From Novimethylophilus sp036504375 (GTDB lineage Bacteria; Pseudomonadota; Gammaproteobacteria; Burkholderiales; Methylophilaceae), in contig NZ_DASXVH010000027.1 of NCBI RefSeq assembly GCF_036504375.1, forward strand, positions 62,001-126,000: a DNA stretch of 64,000 bases. The letters are read 5' to 3'. This document shows, piece by piece, positions 44,147 through 53,044 of the stretch (its first letter is position 1; each line of letters opens with the position of its first letter). The notes under the pieces were generated by a model that searched no databases, was not told the origin of the DNA, and saw only the letters and a list, made by a program, of their open reading frames with translations. The position numbers and the translations under genes are program-made.

Positions 44147-45708
44147 GCCGCTCTCCTGATATGCGAGCGCTCCGCCATGCCGTAGAGATAGTCCAAATTG
44201 TCGAATCGGTAGCTTTCGAATTCGATGGCATTGCGTTCGGCCAGGCTGATTCCGGTCTGGCCGAAGTCGAGCCGCGGCAATAGGTAATAGTCCAAGGGCG
44301 ACCGGTTGGGCTGGTCGAGCCGGACGGCCACTGTGACATCGGGAGCAAGGCTGGTGTCGAACCGCACCTTCCACCGGCTACGCCCGGTATCGTAGGTTTG
44401 GCAGCGCGCCAGCACCAGCGACACCGTGAACTCATGATTCACCAGCAGCAGATCGGTGCCCGGATCGCGCAGAACAGCGCCGCCGAGATCGGCGATCATA
44501 TGTTCGGTATGGCCAACGATTTCAGGATGTAGGCTGCGCAGGAAACGGTTGGTCTCCAGGTAGCGATAGTCGCGATCGGGAGTAAAGCCTACCGCTTGAT
44601 AGGCACGGATCAGGCTGCCGAACCGATGCGCATATATTGCAGTTGACGGCATTCCCTCCGTCTCATTGATGATCATGCCGGAGAGGAACCCCCGTTTCTG
44701 GAAGAGGTTGCGCAATCGCTCGATCAATTCCTCATCGGTATAGCGCCGCGCCCGCGCGCGTATGATGCCCTGCGCGGTATAGAACATATCGGGCGGAACG
44801 ATGGCATCGAAGGCGCCTTCCTTCTTGATCCACATATCGGGCGAATTGATGACCCGATGCTTCTTGAGCTTGAACGAGATCCGGTTGTAGACGTTGTTGC
44901 CTATGTATTTCTCGTTCGTCAGCACCTCATGCACCGTAGCGCGCGTCCATTCGCGGTCAAGATCGGTACGCACGCGCATGCCGTTGAGCCGCACGGCGAT
45001 CTCGGACTCGACCAGGTCTTCATTGATGAACCAGCGATATATCTGGTTCACAATGCGGATTTCGTCTGCGGGACCCGGCATCAGAATGACGCGGTCGGTC
45101 TGCAAGCTCTTGTGCTCGCCCCGGGCAAGTTCGCCCTTGATGGAACCGTGTTGATCGATCAGCACGCGCCGCAAGCCATAGCCGGCAGGCCCGCCCTGGC
45201 GGAAGCCCAACTCGATCAGTCGGCATTGACCGGCGAACACCTTGGCCGACAGCTCGCGGCTGTACTCGCCGGCCATCGCACGCTTGACGCCTTTGACGAT
45301 GGTAGAGACGGGCGAGCCGTCGTTCTCGAATTGCTCGGCGCAATACATCACCTGGATGCCAGCCCGACGGCAGATGTACTCGTAATAGGCGCTCTCATCG
45401 GCATCCTGGAATCGGCCCCAGCGGCTGACGTCATACACCAATATGATCTGGAAATCCGCCGTGCCGACTTCCACATCTTTGATCAGTCGCTGCAGCGCTT
45501 GGCGTCCGTCGATACGCAGCCCGCTCTTGCCTTCGTCGGCATAGGTGCGCACGATCTCGAAGCCGCGCCGCTCGGCATATTCGCGGATCTTGGCGGATTG
45601 GTTTTCGGTGGAATACTGCTGATGCTCGGTCGACATGCGGACATACTGGGCCGCACGCAGCCGTTTCGGCTCGTCTGGGAAGACTTCTGTACTGTCGTCG
45701 TTTGCCAT
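44143..45708 (-). CDS. Large serine recombinase
   Basis: A 521-residue site-specific recombinase. The resolvase catalytic domain starts RAAQYVRMSTEHQQYSTENQ, with the nucleophile Ser near residue 26. YADEGKSGLRIDGRQALQRLI and YDVSRWGRFQDADE follow. The Recombinase domain (about 190-300) has GGPAGYGLRR and ATVHEVLTNEKYIGNNVYNR. The C-terminal part lacks an obvious zinc ribbon. Such enzymes integrate or excise mobile DNA. It is first in an operon whose three genes are joined by ATGA overlaps; this fixed trio recurs in other proteobacteria as I recall. Confidence 0.9.
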   Translation of the reverse strand: MANDDSTEVFPDEPKRLRAAQYVRMSTEHQQYSTENQSAKIREYAERRGFEIVRTYADEGKSGLRIDGRQALQRLIKDVEVGTADFQIILVYDVSRWGRFQDADESAYYEYICRRAGIQVMYCAEQFENDGSPVSTIVKGVKRAMAGEYSRELSAKVFAGQCRLIELGFRQGGPAGYGLRRVLIDQHGSIKGELARGEHKSLQTDRVILMPGPADEIRIVNQIYRWFINEDLVESEIAVRLNGMRVRTDLDREWTRATVHEVLTNEKYIGNNVYNRISFKLKKHRVINSPDMWIKKEGAFDAIVPPDMFYTAQGIIRARARRYTDEELIERLRNLFQKRGFLSGMIINETEGMPSTAIYAHRFGSLIRAYQAVGFTPDRDYRYLETNRFLRSLHPEIVGHTEHMIADLGGAVLRDPGTDLLLVNHEFTVSLVLARCQTYDTGRSRWKVRFDTSLAPDVTVAVRLDQPNRSPLDYYLLPRLDFGQTGISLAERNAIEFESYRFDNLDYLYGMAERSHIRRAA

Positions 45709-45871
45709 AGCCCATCATCCAAAGCCAGATGGTAGAGAAAAGTCCCAGGCATACCCTTCGAATGACGGCTACATTGATATGAGGTATGGCCGAGCAGGGT
45801 TGGCCTCTGCAGGGGATATCTGGAACATACGGCACATAAGGTAATGGCAGCGCTTCCCGGCGCCTATCAAG

Positions 45872-46327
45872 TCATCTCTTTGCAATCCGCTCAGGCTCGG
45901 CATAACTTCCTGGTAATAAAGTGATTTCAACCGTCCACGCGTCCATCTTTGCAAGATCGGGAACACCAATCGGCCGCAGATGATAGATGCCCGCCGGTAG
46001 TGTCTGTGCTGGCATTGACACGTCCATCTTTGCAAGTGGCGTATCCGAGCACCTGAAATCCCGTTTTTTCTGCAATTCCCGGTTGCGAGCACTATATTCA
46101 GGGCGAGCTTTCCGGTATTCCCGCCAATAGTCCGGGTTGCGATCCAGCCATGCGCGCTGCGCACGGGCCTGGTTTTCACGGTAGTCGGGGTCGGTTTCCA
46201 TTTTTTGGCGCTGCCATTGCTGCCGCCGTTTACGCTGGCAATCGGGAGCCGAGCAATAGGTTTGGTTTGGAGTTTGAGGTCGCGGCCGGAATTGTTTTCC
46301 GCACGCTGCGCATCGCATGGGCGGCAT
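45872..46327 (-). CDS. Cys4 zinc-finger-like protein of the recombinase island
   Basis: A 151-residue protein of unknown function. The N-terminus has CAACGKQF and TYCSAPDCQRKRRQQWQRQK, a likely Cys4 zinc knuckle followed by a very basic, aromatic helix (about residues 20-95) rich in Arg, Gln, Trp and Tyr, as expected for nucleic-acid binding. The remainder is less charged and holds the repeated phrase LAKMD at two places (about residues 98 and 125). It lies upstream of the recombinase operon on the same strand, 163 bases away. I infer a DNA-binding accessory role from composition only. Confidence 0.6.
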   Translation of the reverse strand: MPPMRCAACGKQFRPRPQTPNQTYCSAPDCQRKRRQQWQRQKMETDPDYRENQARAQRAWLDRNPDYWREYRKARPEYSARNRELQKKRDFRCSDTPLAKMDVSMPAQTLPAGIYHLRPIGVPDLAKMDAWTVEITLLPGSYAEPERIAKR

Positions 46328-46529
46328 GAGTGCCTCCAGGTGAATCGAAGCTCATAAATTCGCTAAGCTTAAGGGCCGACTCAATGTGTTGGAAAACACA
46401 TCCATAAAATGCTGCCGCAGTGGTATTGATTGCCGTCAGTGGCGCATTTAGATAATGATTTAATCGACTGGCCTAACGGGGTATATTTATAGGTATGGAT
46501 TGCGGAACTTGATAATCAGGAATCCCATC

Positions 46530-46706
46530 ATGGCATTCATCGATGAATTAAAGCAGGAATGGCGCAGTCTCTATGCTATTCCACTGCAAGCAGTTGATAC
46601 CCCATTCCGAGCCTATTTCATCAACAGCTTCCGAACGAGTTTAATTCTATATTTTGCGCCGCTGAGATTGCTACGGTGGTTGAGCCGCCGATTCATGCGC
46701 ATCTAG
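46530..46706 (+). CDS. Small hypothetical protein
   Basis: A 58-residue open frame with AGGA eight bases before the ATG. The N-terminal half is helical and charged (FIDELKQEWRSLY), the C-terminal half hydrophobic then basic (LILYFAPLRLLRWLSRRF), as in a membrane-associated amphipathic peptide. It lies 13 bases before the MazE-like gene on the same strand and could be co-transcribed. No family is recognised, and a toxin role cannot be claimed from sequence. Confidence 0.4.
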   Translation: MAFIDELKQEWRSLYAIPLQAVDTPFRAYFINSFRTSLILYFAPLRLLRWLSRRFMRI

Positions 46707-46719
46707 ATAGGAGATTATC

Positions 46720-46971
46720 GTGAAAGCTGTAATGCGGAAATTTGGAAATAGTATTGGCTTGATCATTCCGAAGCCTCTCCGCGAAGAACTCAACTTGCAG
46801 GCTGGTCAAACTGTCTCGCTGGAGATAACGGGAAGCGGCTTGCTGATGAAGCCCAGCCGCAAGAAATACAAACTAGCTGAGTTGCTCGCTGAAAACGCCC
46901 AGAATGCCGGCATATCAGAGGATATGAGTGCTTGGGAAAACATGCCGGCAGTGGGGAAAGAGATTCTGTGA
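46720..46971 (+). CDS. MazE/AbrB-type antitoxin without adjacent toxin
   Basis: An 83-residue SpoVT/AbrB swapped-hairpin protein: AVMRKFGNSIGLIIPKPLREELNL then GQTVSLEITGSGLLMKPSRKKYKLAELL, the MazE arrangement of a DNA-binding N-terminus and a toxin-binding acidic tail. The GTG start has GGAG seven bases upstream. A MazF-like toxin would normally overlap its 3' end, but the next gene is the IHF-like fusion, so this antitoxin appears orphaned here. Confidence 0.85.
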   Translation: MKAVMRKFGNSIGLIIPKPLREELNLQAGQTVSLEITGSGLLMKPSRKKYKLAELLAENAQNAGISEDMSAWENMPAVGKEIL

Positions 46972-47035
46972 GCAGTCAACAATAGGAAAACATCTCCTTA
47001 ACATGCATCTGCTGGCAAACCGATCTCATCCCATT

Positions 47036-47542
47036 ATGACCCGCTCCGAACTCATCAACCGCCTTGCTATGCGTTTTCCAATGCTCACACGGCAAGACGC
47101 GGCTGCATCCGTCGCAACCATTATCGATGCCATCAGTAATTGCCTCGCTAGTAGAGGCAGAGCTGAGATCAGAGGCTTTGGCAGCTTCAGTATCAATGTT
47201 CGACCGCCAAGGCTCGGGCACAACCCGAAGACTGGGGAGAGTGTGCCCGTTCCAGAAAAGGCCGTACCGCATTTCAAGCCCGGGGTGGAAATGCGAGAGA
47301 GGGTGAATGGTGCGGCCAAGGCCAGCATGGCGATGCCTGGCTTAATTGAACAGGTGCTTGTAATGGTTGAACAGTCCGGAAATCCGGAAGGTTTCGATGC
47401 CGAAGATTGGCTAGCACGCTGGATGCAAGAACCTCTATCGGCATTAGGAGGCAAACGCCCGGCAGATTACATGGTCACAGACGAAGGCCAACGCCAGATC
47501 TCGCAACTTTTATCAACGTTGCAAAGCGGTTCCTACGTTTAA
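47036..47542 (+). CDS. IHF-beta-like DNA-bending domain fused to an Xre/MbcA/ParS (DUF2384) domain
   Basis: The first 90 residues are an HU/IHF protein: MTRSELINRLAMRFPMLTRQ, then GRAEIRGFGSFSINVRPPRLG, with the Pro in NVRPPRLGHNPKTGE placed to intercalate DNA. Residues about 103-168 match the DUF2384 toxin-binding domain: WLARWMQEPLSALGGKRPADYM then TDEGQRQISQLLSTLQSGSYV. DUF2384 antitoxins normally carry an Xre helix-turn-helix and neutralise a RES-domain toxin; here IHF replaces Xre and no RES gene follows. The ATG at 47036 gives the normal IHF start; an in-frame ATG at 47003 is possible. Confidence 0.82.
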   Translation: MTRSELINRLAMRFPMLTRQDAAASVATIIDAISNCLASRGRAEIRGFGSFSINVRPPRLGHNPKTGESVPVPEKAVPHFKPGVEMRERVNGAAKASMAMPGLIEQVLVMVEQSGNPEGFDAEDWLARWMQEPLSALGGKRPADYMVTDEGQRQISQLLSTLQSGSYV

Positions 47543-47582
47543 TTTTCACAGGCCCGACGCGATATTTCGGTACCGCTAATTT

Positions 47583-47626
47583 TTATATCTTGCGAATATC
47601 GGTGACAACATTGGTATCTAGTACAT
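47583..47626 (-). pseudogene. Truncated, frameshifted VapC/PIN toxin start
   Basis: Downstream of the Phd gene, the ATG overlapping its stop is followed by TA and then, in another frame, LDTNVVTDIRKI and a stop. This is the N-terminal PIN-domain signature (usually MYLLDTNVxSE). One base is missing in codon 2 and everything after about 14 codons is gone, so the toxin is dead while its antitoxin remains open. Confidence 0.7.
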
Positions 47627-47880
47627 CAGGAGAGATCAGCCGCCTTGGCAATATCCCGCATAGCGGGGATAACAAGCTCGATGTCCTCAACGCCCGGCAT
47701 CGCCAAAAGGTCTGCAATTTTCTGCTGACTACCGACGAGCCGTTGATACTCCTCAATACTCAGCAGGACATGCGCTGGGCGGCCACGATTCGTAATGAAT
47801 ACTGGGCCTTGGCTGGCCGCTTTTTTAGCTTCGCTTGCGTGTCGATTAAACTCTCGGCTGGATAGCGTCGTAATGGTCAT
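47626..47880 (-). CDS. Phd/YefM family antitoxin
   Basis: An 84-residue Phd/YefM antitoxin: TITTLSSREFNRHASEAKKAASQGPVFITNRGRPAHVLLSIEEYQRL, the family's DNA-binding fold, then an acidic, disordered toxin-binding tail (DLLAMPGVEDIELVI). The adjacent toxin frame is reduced to a fragment of VapC, so this is a solitary antitoxin that could still repress its own promoter or counter related toxins. Confidence 0.88.
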   Translation of the reverse strand: MTITTLSSREFNRHASEAKKAASQGPVFITNRGRPAHVLLSIEEYQRLVGSQQKIADLLAMPGVEDIELVIPAMRDIAKAADLS

Positions 47881-48434
47881 TTTAAATCTCTCATTACATC
47901 CAATGAAGAAATGTTACTGCATTGGATGCAAGTTATGTTCATCACTTATTACGAATAACCGGCTCTTCCCTAAAGAGTTTTTGTCGTTATAGAAAATGTC
48001 AAACCAGTATCACATACTCATCAATAATGTTTATTGATGAGTTATAGCAATCCCTACAAAATCAACCGATAAATCTCATTAACTTTTTTCAGTCACATGC
48101 ACCACCACGCCCCCTAGATACTGCTAGATATTGAACGTGCGGTTGCAAGCCGCCAGCGCCTGCGCGATTTGTCCGCTGCGGCTTCGTTCCGCATAAAACA
48201 TGCCCAAACGCAAAACCGATCCGTTTGTCCAACGTCAAGGCTACGCCGTCAAAACAACCGCCTTGACGTCACGGTTGAACTGGACGGCCGATCCCGGTAA
48301 CATAACAAGGTTTCACTCCAGATTTCATGATCGCCTCGCGGCTGCGGGGCGAAGGCGTCGCGAACACCCTCGGTTTGCGTACGGCGTGACGGTTTTGTCG
48401 AAAAGATTGACGAGGGATTGGACAGGGGCAGGAA
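47881..48434. other. Gene-free region at the right edge of island 1
   Basis: The first half (to about 48110) is AT-rich and carries a perfect inverted repeat. The second half returns to core-like composition and leads into gltB. A 90-codon open frame from 48200 has no domain and runs into gltB, so it is not called. A second inverted repeat, CGTCAAGGC at 48233-48241 with GCCTTGACG at 48260-48268, may be part of gltB regulation. Confidence 0.5.
48016..48042. repeat. Perfect 11-bp inverted repeat
   Basis: ACTCATCAATA and TATTGATGAGT are separated by ATGTT. No T-run follows on either strand, so an operator or a recombination-related site is as likely as a terminator. It lies 136 bases upstream of the phd start and near the island's right edge. 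Confidence 0.6.
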
Positions 48435-51400
48435 ATGCCAGAGCAGCAAGGATTATACGACCCGGCGAATGAGCACGACGCATGCGGCGTCGGCTTTATT
48501 GCGCACATCAAGGGTCAAAAGAGCCACCATATCGTGCAGCAAGGGCTGCAGATACTACGCAACCTGACGCATCGCGGTGCCACCGGTTACGACCCCAAAC
48601 TGGGAGATGGCGCTGGCATTCTCATCCAGCTGCCGGATGCTTTCCTGCGCAAGGAAGCCGCCAAACAGGACATTACGCTGCCCGCGGCAGGCGACTACGC
48701 CTGCGGCATGGTGTTCCTGCCGCAATCCGGCAATGGCCGCCTGGCATGCGAATCGGCGATCGCGCGCATCATCCTGGAAGAAGGCCAGAACTTCCTCGGC
48801 TGGCGCGATGTGCCGCGTAACAACAGCGATATCGCCGCCGCCGCCCGCGCTATCGAGCCGGTGATGCACCAGGTATTCATCGCCCGCGGCGATAACACCG
48901 CCGACCAGGACGCCTTCGAACGCAAGCTGTTCGTCATCCGCAAGCGCATCGAACATGAAGTGCGCGCACTCAAGCTGGAAGACAATCATCAATTTTACAT
49001 TCCCTCGCTGTCCTCGCGCACCATCGTCTACAAGGGCATGCTGCTGGCGGAGGAGGTCGGCACCTATTACCAGGACCTGCGGGACGAGAGCGTGGTGTCG
49101 GCGCTAGCGCTGGTGCACCAGCGCTTCTCCACCAATACTTTCCCGGCCTGGGATCTCGCCCACCCGTTCCGCATGATCGCCCACAACGGCGAAATCAACA
49201 CCATGCGCGGCAACGTCAACTGGATGGCGGCACGCCACGAAGCGATGAAGTCCGCAGTGCTGGGTGAAGACCTCGAAAAGCTGTGGCCACTGATCGACGA
49301 CGGCCAGTCCGACTCCGCCTGTTTCGATAACGCGCTGGAACTGCTGGTGGCGGGCGGCTATTCGCTGCCGCACGCGATGATGATGCTGATCCCGGAAGCC
49401 TGGGCCAGCAACGGCCTGATGGACGAAAACCGCCGCGCGTTCTACGAATACCATGCCGCGCTGATGGAGCCGTGGGACGGCCCGGCGGCCGTAGCGTTCA
49501 CCGACGGCCGCATGATAGGCGCGACGCTGGACCGCAACGGCCTGCGGCCGGCGCGCTACCTGGTAACCGAGGACGACTACGTGATGATGGCCTCGGAAAT
49601 GGGCGTGCTCACCTTCCCGCAGGAAAAAATCGTCAAGAAATGGCGCTTGCAGCCGGGCAAGATGTTCCTGATCGACATGGAACAGGGCCGCATCATCGAC
49701 GACGCGGAAGTAAAGGAAAACCTGGCGCAGGCCAAGCCTTACCGCGAGTGGATCAAGCAATCGCGCATCTATCTGGGCGACCTGCCCAAGGTCGAAGCCA
49801 AGCTGGAATTGCAGGCCGACGTGCTCGACGTGCAGCAGGCGTTCGGCTACACCCAGGAAGACCTCAAGTTCATCATCCAGCCGATGGCGATCAATGGCGA
49901 AGAAGCCAATGGCTCGATGGGCAACGACAGCGCGCTACCGGTGCTCTCCAACCGGCCCAAGGTGCTGTACAACTATTTCAAGCAACTGTTCGCGCAGGTC
50001 ACCAATCCGCCGATCGACCCGATACGCGAAGAACTGGTGATGTCGCTGGTGACCTTCATCGGCCCCAAGCCCAACCTGCTGGGCATTGACGAAACCACCC
50101 CGCCGCCGCGCCTGGAAGCCAGCCAGCCGGTGCTGCTGCCGGAAGAGCTGGAACAGTTGAAGCAGATCGACCGGCTGACCCACGGCCGCTATCGCTCGCT
50201 GGTGCTGGACATGACCTATCCGGTGGCACAGGGCAAGGAAGGCATGGCCGCCGCGATCGACGCGCTGTGCGCCGCCGCGGAAAAATCCGTGCATGACGGT
50301 TATAACCTGTTGATCCTGTCCGACCGCAACGTCGGCAAGGAGCGCCTGGCGATACCCGCGCTGCTGGCGACTGGTGCGGTGCATCACCATCTGGTAAAAG
50401 GCGGCCTGCGCACCAACACCGGATTGGTCATCGATACCGGCTCTGCGCGCGAAACCCATCATTTCGCGCTGCTCGGCGGCTACGGCGCAGAAGCCGTGTG
50501 CCCCTGGCTCACGTTCCAGACCATTTCCGGCATACACTTGCCGGACGCCAGGGACGGCCACAAGAAGTTCGTCAAGGCCGTCGGCAAGGGCCTGTACAAG
50601 GTGATGTCCAAGATGGGCATTTCCACTTATCAATCCTATTGCGGCGCGCAAATTTTCGAGGCGATCGGCCTCAACTCGGCGTTCATCACCAAATACTTCG
50701 TCGGCACCGCCAGCAAGATCGAGGGCATAGGCCTGGACGAAGTCGCGGAAGAGGCGCTGCGCCAGCATCAGGCCGCGTTCGGCGACGACCCGGTACTGGC
50801 ACAGGCGCTAGATGCCGGCGGCGAATACATGTTCCGCATCCGCGGCGAAGAACACATGTGGACGCCCGATTCCATCGCCAAGCTGCAACATGCGACGCGC
50901 AGCGGCAAGTACGACACCTACAAGGAATACGCCAAGCTGATCAACAATCAGGGCCGCCGCCACATGACGCTGCGCGGCCTGTTCGAGATCAAGCCGGCCG
51001 GCGCGCCGGTGCCGCTTGGGGAAGTGGAACCGGCTGCGGCCATCGTCAAGCGCTTCGCCACCGGCGCGATGTCGCTGGGTTCGATCTCCACCGAGGCGCA
51101 TACCACGCTGGCCATCGCGATGAACCGCATCGGCGGCAAGTCCAATACCGGCGAGGGCGGCGAAGACGCGGTACGCTTCCAGCCGGTGGCTGCCGATACC
51201 ACATTGGCCGATATGATCGGCAAGAGCCGCGTCGAAAGCCATATTCCGCTCAAGAAGGGCGATTCGATGCGTTCGCGCATCAAGCAGGTGGCCTCGGGCC
51301 GTTTCGGCGTCACCGCCGAATACCTGGCTTCCGCCGACCAGATCCAGATCAAGATGGCGCAGGGCGCCAAGCCCGGCGAGGGCGGCCAACTGCCGGGCGG

Positions 51401-53042
51401 CAAGGTCTCCGAATATATCGCCAAGCTGCGCTTCTCGGTGCCGGGCGTTGGCCTGATTTCGCCGCCGCCGCACCATGACATCTATTCGATCGAAGACCTG
51501 GCGCAACTGATCCACGATCTGAAGAACGCCAACCCCAACGCCTCGATTTCCACCAAGCTGGTGTCGGAAACCGGCGTCGGCACGGTGGCCGCAGGCGTGG
51601 CCAAGGCCAAGTCCGACCACATCGTCATCGCCGGCCACGACGGCGGCACCGGCGCATCGCCCTTGTCGTCGATCAAGCACGCCGGCACGCCGTGGGAACT
51701 GGGTCTCGCCGAAACGCAGCAGACCCTGGTGCTCAACCACCTGCGCGGCCGCGTCGCGGTGCAAGTGGACGGCCAGATGAAGACCGGCCGCGACGTGCTG
51801 ATCGGCGCGCTGCTGGGTGCCGACGAGTTCGGCTTCGCCACCGCGCCGCTGGTGGTCGAAGGCTGCATCATGATGCGTAAGTGCCACCTCAACACCTGCC
51901 CGGTCGGCGTCGCCACGCAGGACCCGGTGCTGCGCCGCAAATTCACCGGCCAGCCGGAGCACGTGGTGAACTACTTCTTCTTTGTCGCCGAGGAAGTGCG
52001 CGAACTGATGGCACACATGGGCATCCGCAAGTTCGACGACCTGATCGGCCGCTCCGACCTGCTGGACATGCAGGCGGGCATCGACCACTGGAAAATCCGG
52101 GGGCTGGATTTCAGCAACATCTTCTACCAGCCCAAGATGGATGCCAGCGTCGCGCGCCATCATTGCGAAGAGCAGGACCACGGCCTGGCCCACGCGCTCG
52201 ATAACCAGCTAATCGCCCAAGCCAGGCCTGCGCTCGAAAACGGCCAGAAAGTAGTCATCGAAACGCCGATCGCCAACATCAACCGCACCGCCGGCACCAT
52301 GCTGTCGCACGCGGTCGCCAGCCGCTACGGCAACGACGGCCTGCCCAACGATACCATCACCGTGAACCTGACCGGCACCGCCGGCCAGAGCTTCGCGGCA
52401 TTCCTCGCCCACGGCATCACTTTCAACCTTACCGGCGAAGGCAACGACTATGTCGGCAAGGGCCTGTGCGGCGGCAGGATCGTCATCCGCAAGCCGCAGG
52501 CATTCCGCGGCGATTCAAACGACAACATCATCGTCGGCAACACCGTGATGTATGGCGCGACGACGGGTGAGAGCTATTTCAGCGGCGTTGCCGGCGAGAG
52601 GTTCTGTGTACGCAATTCCGGCGCCAGCGCGGTGGTGGAAGGGGTGGGCGACCATGGCTGCGAATACATGACCGGCGGCACCGTGGTCGTGCTTGGCCAG
52701 ACCGGACGCAACTTCGCGGCAGGCATGTCGGGCGGCGTCGCCTATGTACTGGACGAGGATGGCCTGTTCGCCAAGCGCTGCAATCTCAACATGGTGTCGC
52801 TGGAGCAAGTCCATCACATCGACGACGTACCGGAAGACGCGGTGCATCACATGGATCAGCCGGACGAGATCACGCTCAAGCATCTGATCGAGCGGCATGC
52901 GGCCTATACCGGCAGCTTGCGCGCCAAGACCATCCTGGAAAATTGGGACGATCACCGCGGCAAGTTCGTCAAAGTCATGCCTAACGAATACAAACGAGCG
53001 CTCATCGAACTCGCCGAACAAAAATTGCTGGAGGCCGCATAA
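48435..53042 (+). CDS. gltB: Glutamate synthase [NADPH] large subunit
   Basis: Makes two glutamates from glutamine and 2-oxoglutarate with GltD. The 1535-residue protein has the glutaminase domain with its nucleophile Cys at residue 17 (HDACGVGFIAH; residues before it are a propeptide). A central domain and the FMN synthase domain follow (KPGEGGQLPGGKV, GHDGGTGASPLSSIKHAG), with the 3Fe-4S cysteines in CIMMRKCHLNTCPVG near 1145. The C-terminal GXGXG beta-helix has TGGTVVVLGQTGRNFAAGMSGG. AGG lies just before the ATG. gltD follows after 2 bases. Confidence 0.98.
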   Translation: MPEQQGLYDPANEHDACGVGFIAHIKGQKSHHIVQQGLQILRNLTHRGATGYDPKLGDGAGILIQLPDAFLRKEAAKQDITLPAAGDYACGMVFLPQSGNGRLACESAIARIILEEGQNFLGWRDVPRNNSDIAAAARAIEPVMHQVFIARGDNTADQDAFERKLFVIRKRIEHEVRALKLEDNHQFYIPSLSSRTIVYKGMLLAEEVGTYYQDLRDESVVSALALVHQRFSTNTFPAWDLAHPFRMIAHNGEINTMRGNVNWMAARHEAMKSAVLGEDLEKLWPLIDDGQSDSACFDNALELLVAGGYSLPHAMMMLIPEAWASNGLMDENRRAFYEYHAALMEPWDGPAAVAFTDGRMIGATLDRNGLRPARYLVTEDDYVMMASEMGVLTFPQEKIVKKWRLQPGKMFLIDMEQGRIIDDAEVKENLAQAKPYREWIKQSRIYLGDLPKVEAKLELQADVLDVQQAFGYTQEDLKFIIQPMAINGEEANGSMGNDSALPVLSNRPKVLYNYFKQLFAQVTNPPIDPIREELVMSLVTFIGPKPNLLGIDETTPPPRLEASQPVLLPEELEQLKQIDRLTHGRYRSLVLDMTYPVAQGKEGMAAAIDALCAAAEKSVHDGYNLLILSDRNVGKERLAIPALLATGAVHHHLVKGGLRTNTGLVIDTGSARETHHFALLGGYGAEAVCPWLTFQTISGIHLPDARDGHKKFVKAVGKGLYKVMSKMGISTYQSYCGAQIFEAIGLNSAFITKYFVGTASKIEGIGLDEVAEEALRQHQAAFGDDPVLAQALDAGGEYMFRIRGEEHMWTPDSIAKLQHATRSGKYDTYKEYAKLINNQGRRHMTLRGLFEIKPAGAPVPLGEVEPAAAIVKRFATGAMSLGSISTEAHTTLAIAMNRIGGKSNTGEGGEDAVRFQPVAADTTLADMIGKSRVESHIPLKKGDSMRSRIKQVASGRFGVTAEYLASADQIQIKMAQGAKPGEGGQLPGGKVSEYIAKLRFSVPGVGLISPPPHHDIYSIEDLAQLIHDLKNANPNASISTKLVSETGVGTVAAGVAKAKSDHIVIAGHDGGTGASPLSSIKHAGTPWELGLAETQQTLVLNHLRGRVAVQVDGQMKTGRDVLIGALLGADEFGFATAPLVVEGCIMMRKCHLNTCPVGVATQDPVLRRKFTGQPEHVVNYFFFVAEEVRELMAHMGIRKFDDLIGRSDLLDMQAGIDHWKIRGLDFSNIFYQPKMDASVARHHCEEQDHGLAHALDNQLIAQARPALENGQKVVIETPIANINRTAGTMLSHAVASRYGNDGLPNDTITVNLTGTAGQSFAAFLAHGITFNLTGEGNDYVGKGLCGGRIVIRKPQAFRGDSNDNIIVGNTVMYGATTGESYFSGVAGERFCVRNSGASAVVEGVGDHGCEYMTGGTVVVLGQTGRNFAAGMSGGVAYVLDEDGLFAKRCNLNMVSLEQVHHIDDVPEDAVHHMDQPDEITLKHLIERHAAYTGSLRAKTILENWDDHRGKFVKVMPNEYKRALIELAEQKLLEAA

Positions 53043-53044
53043 CA

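Noticed and set aside
47407..47865. 152-codon plus-strand frame spanning the end of the IHF fusion and the phd gene
   Set aside because: It is a shadow of the two real genes on either strand and has no recognisable domain.
48200..48472. 90-codon open frame running into gltB
   Set aside because: Its end lies inside gltB, composition is Arg-rich, and no family is visible; more likely upstream regulatory DNA.
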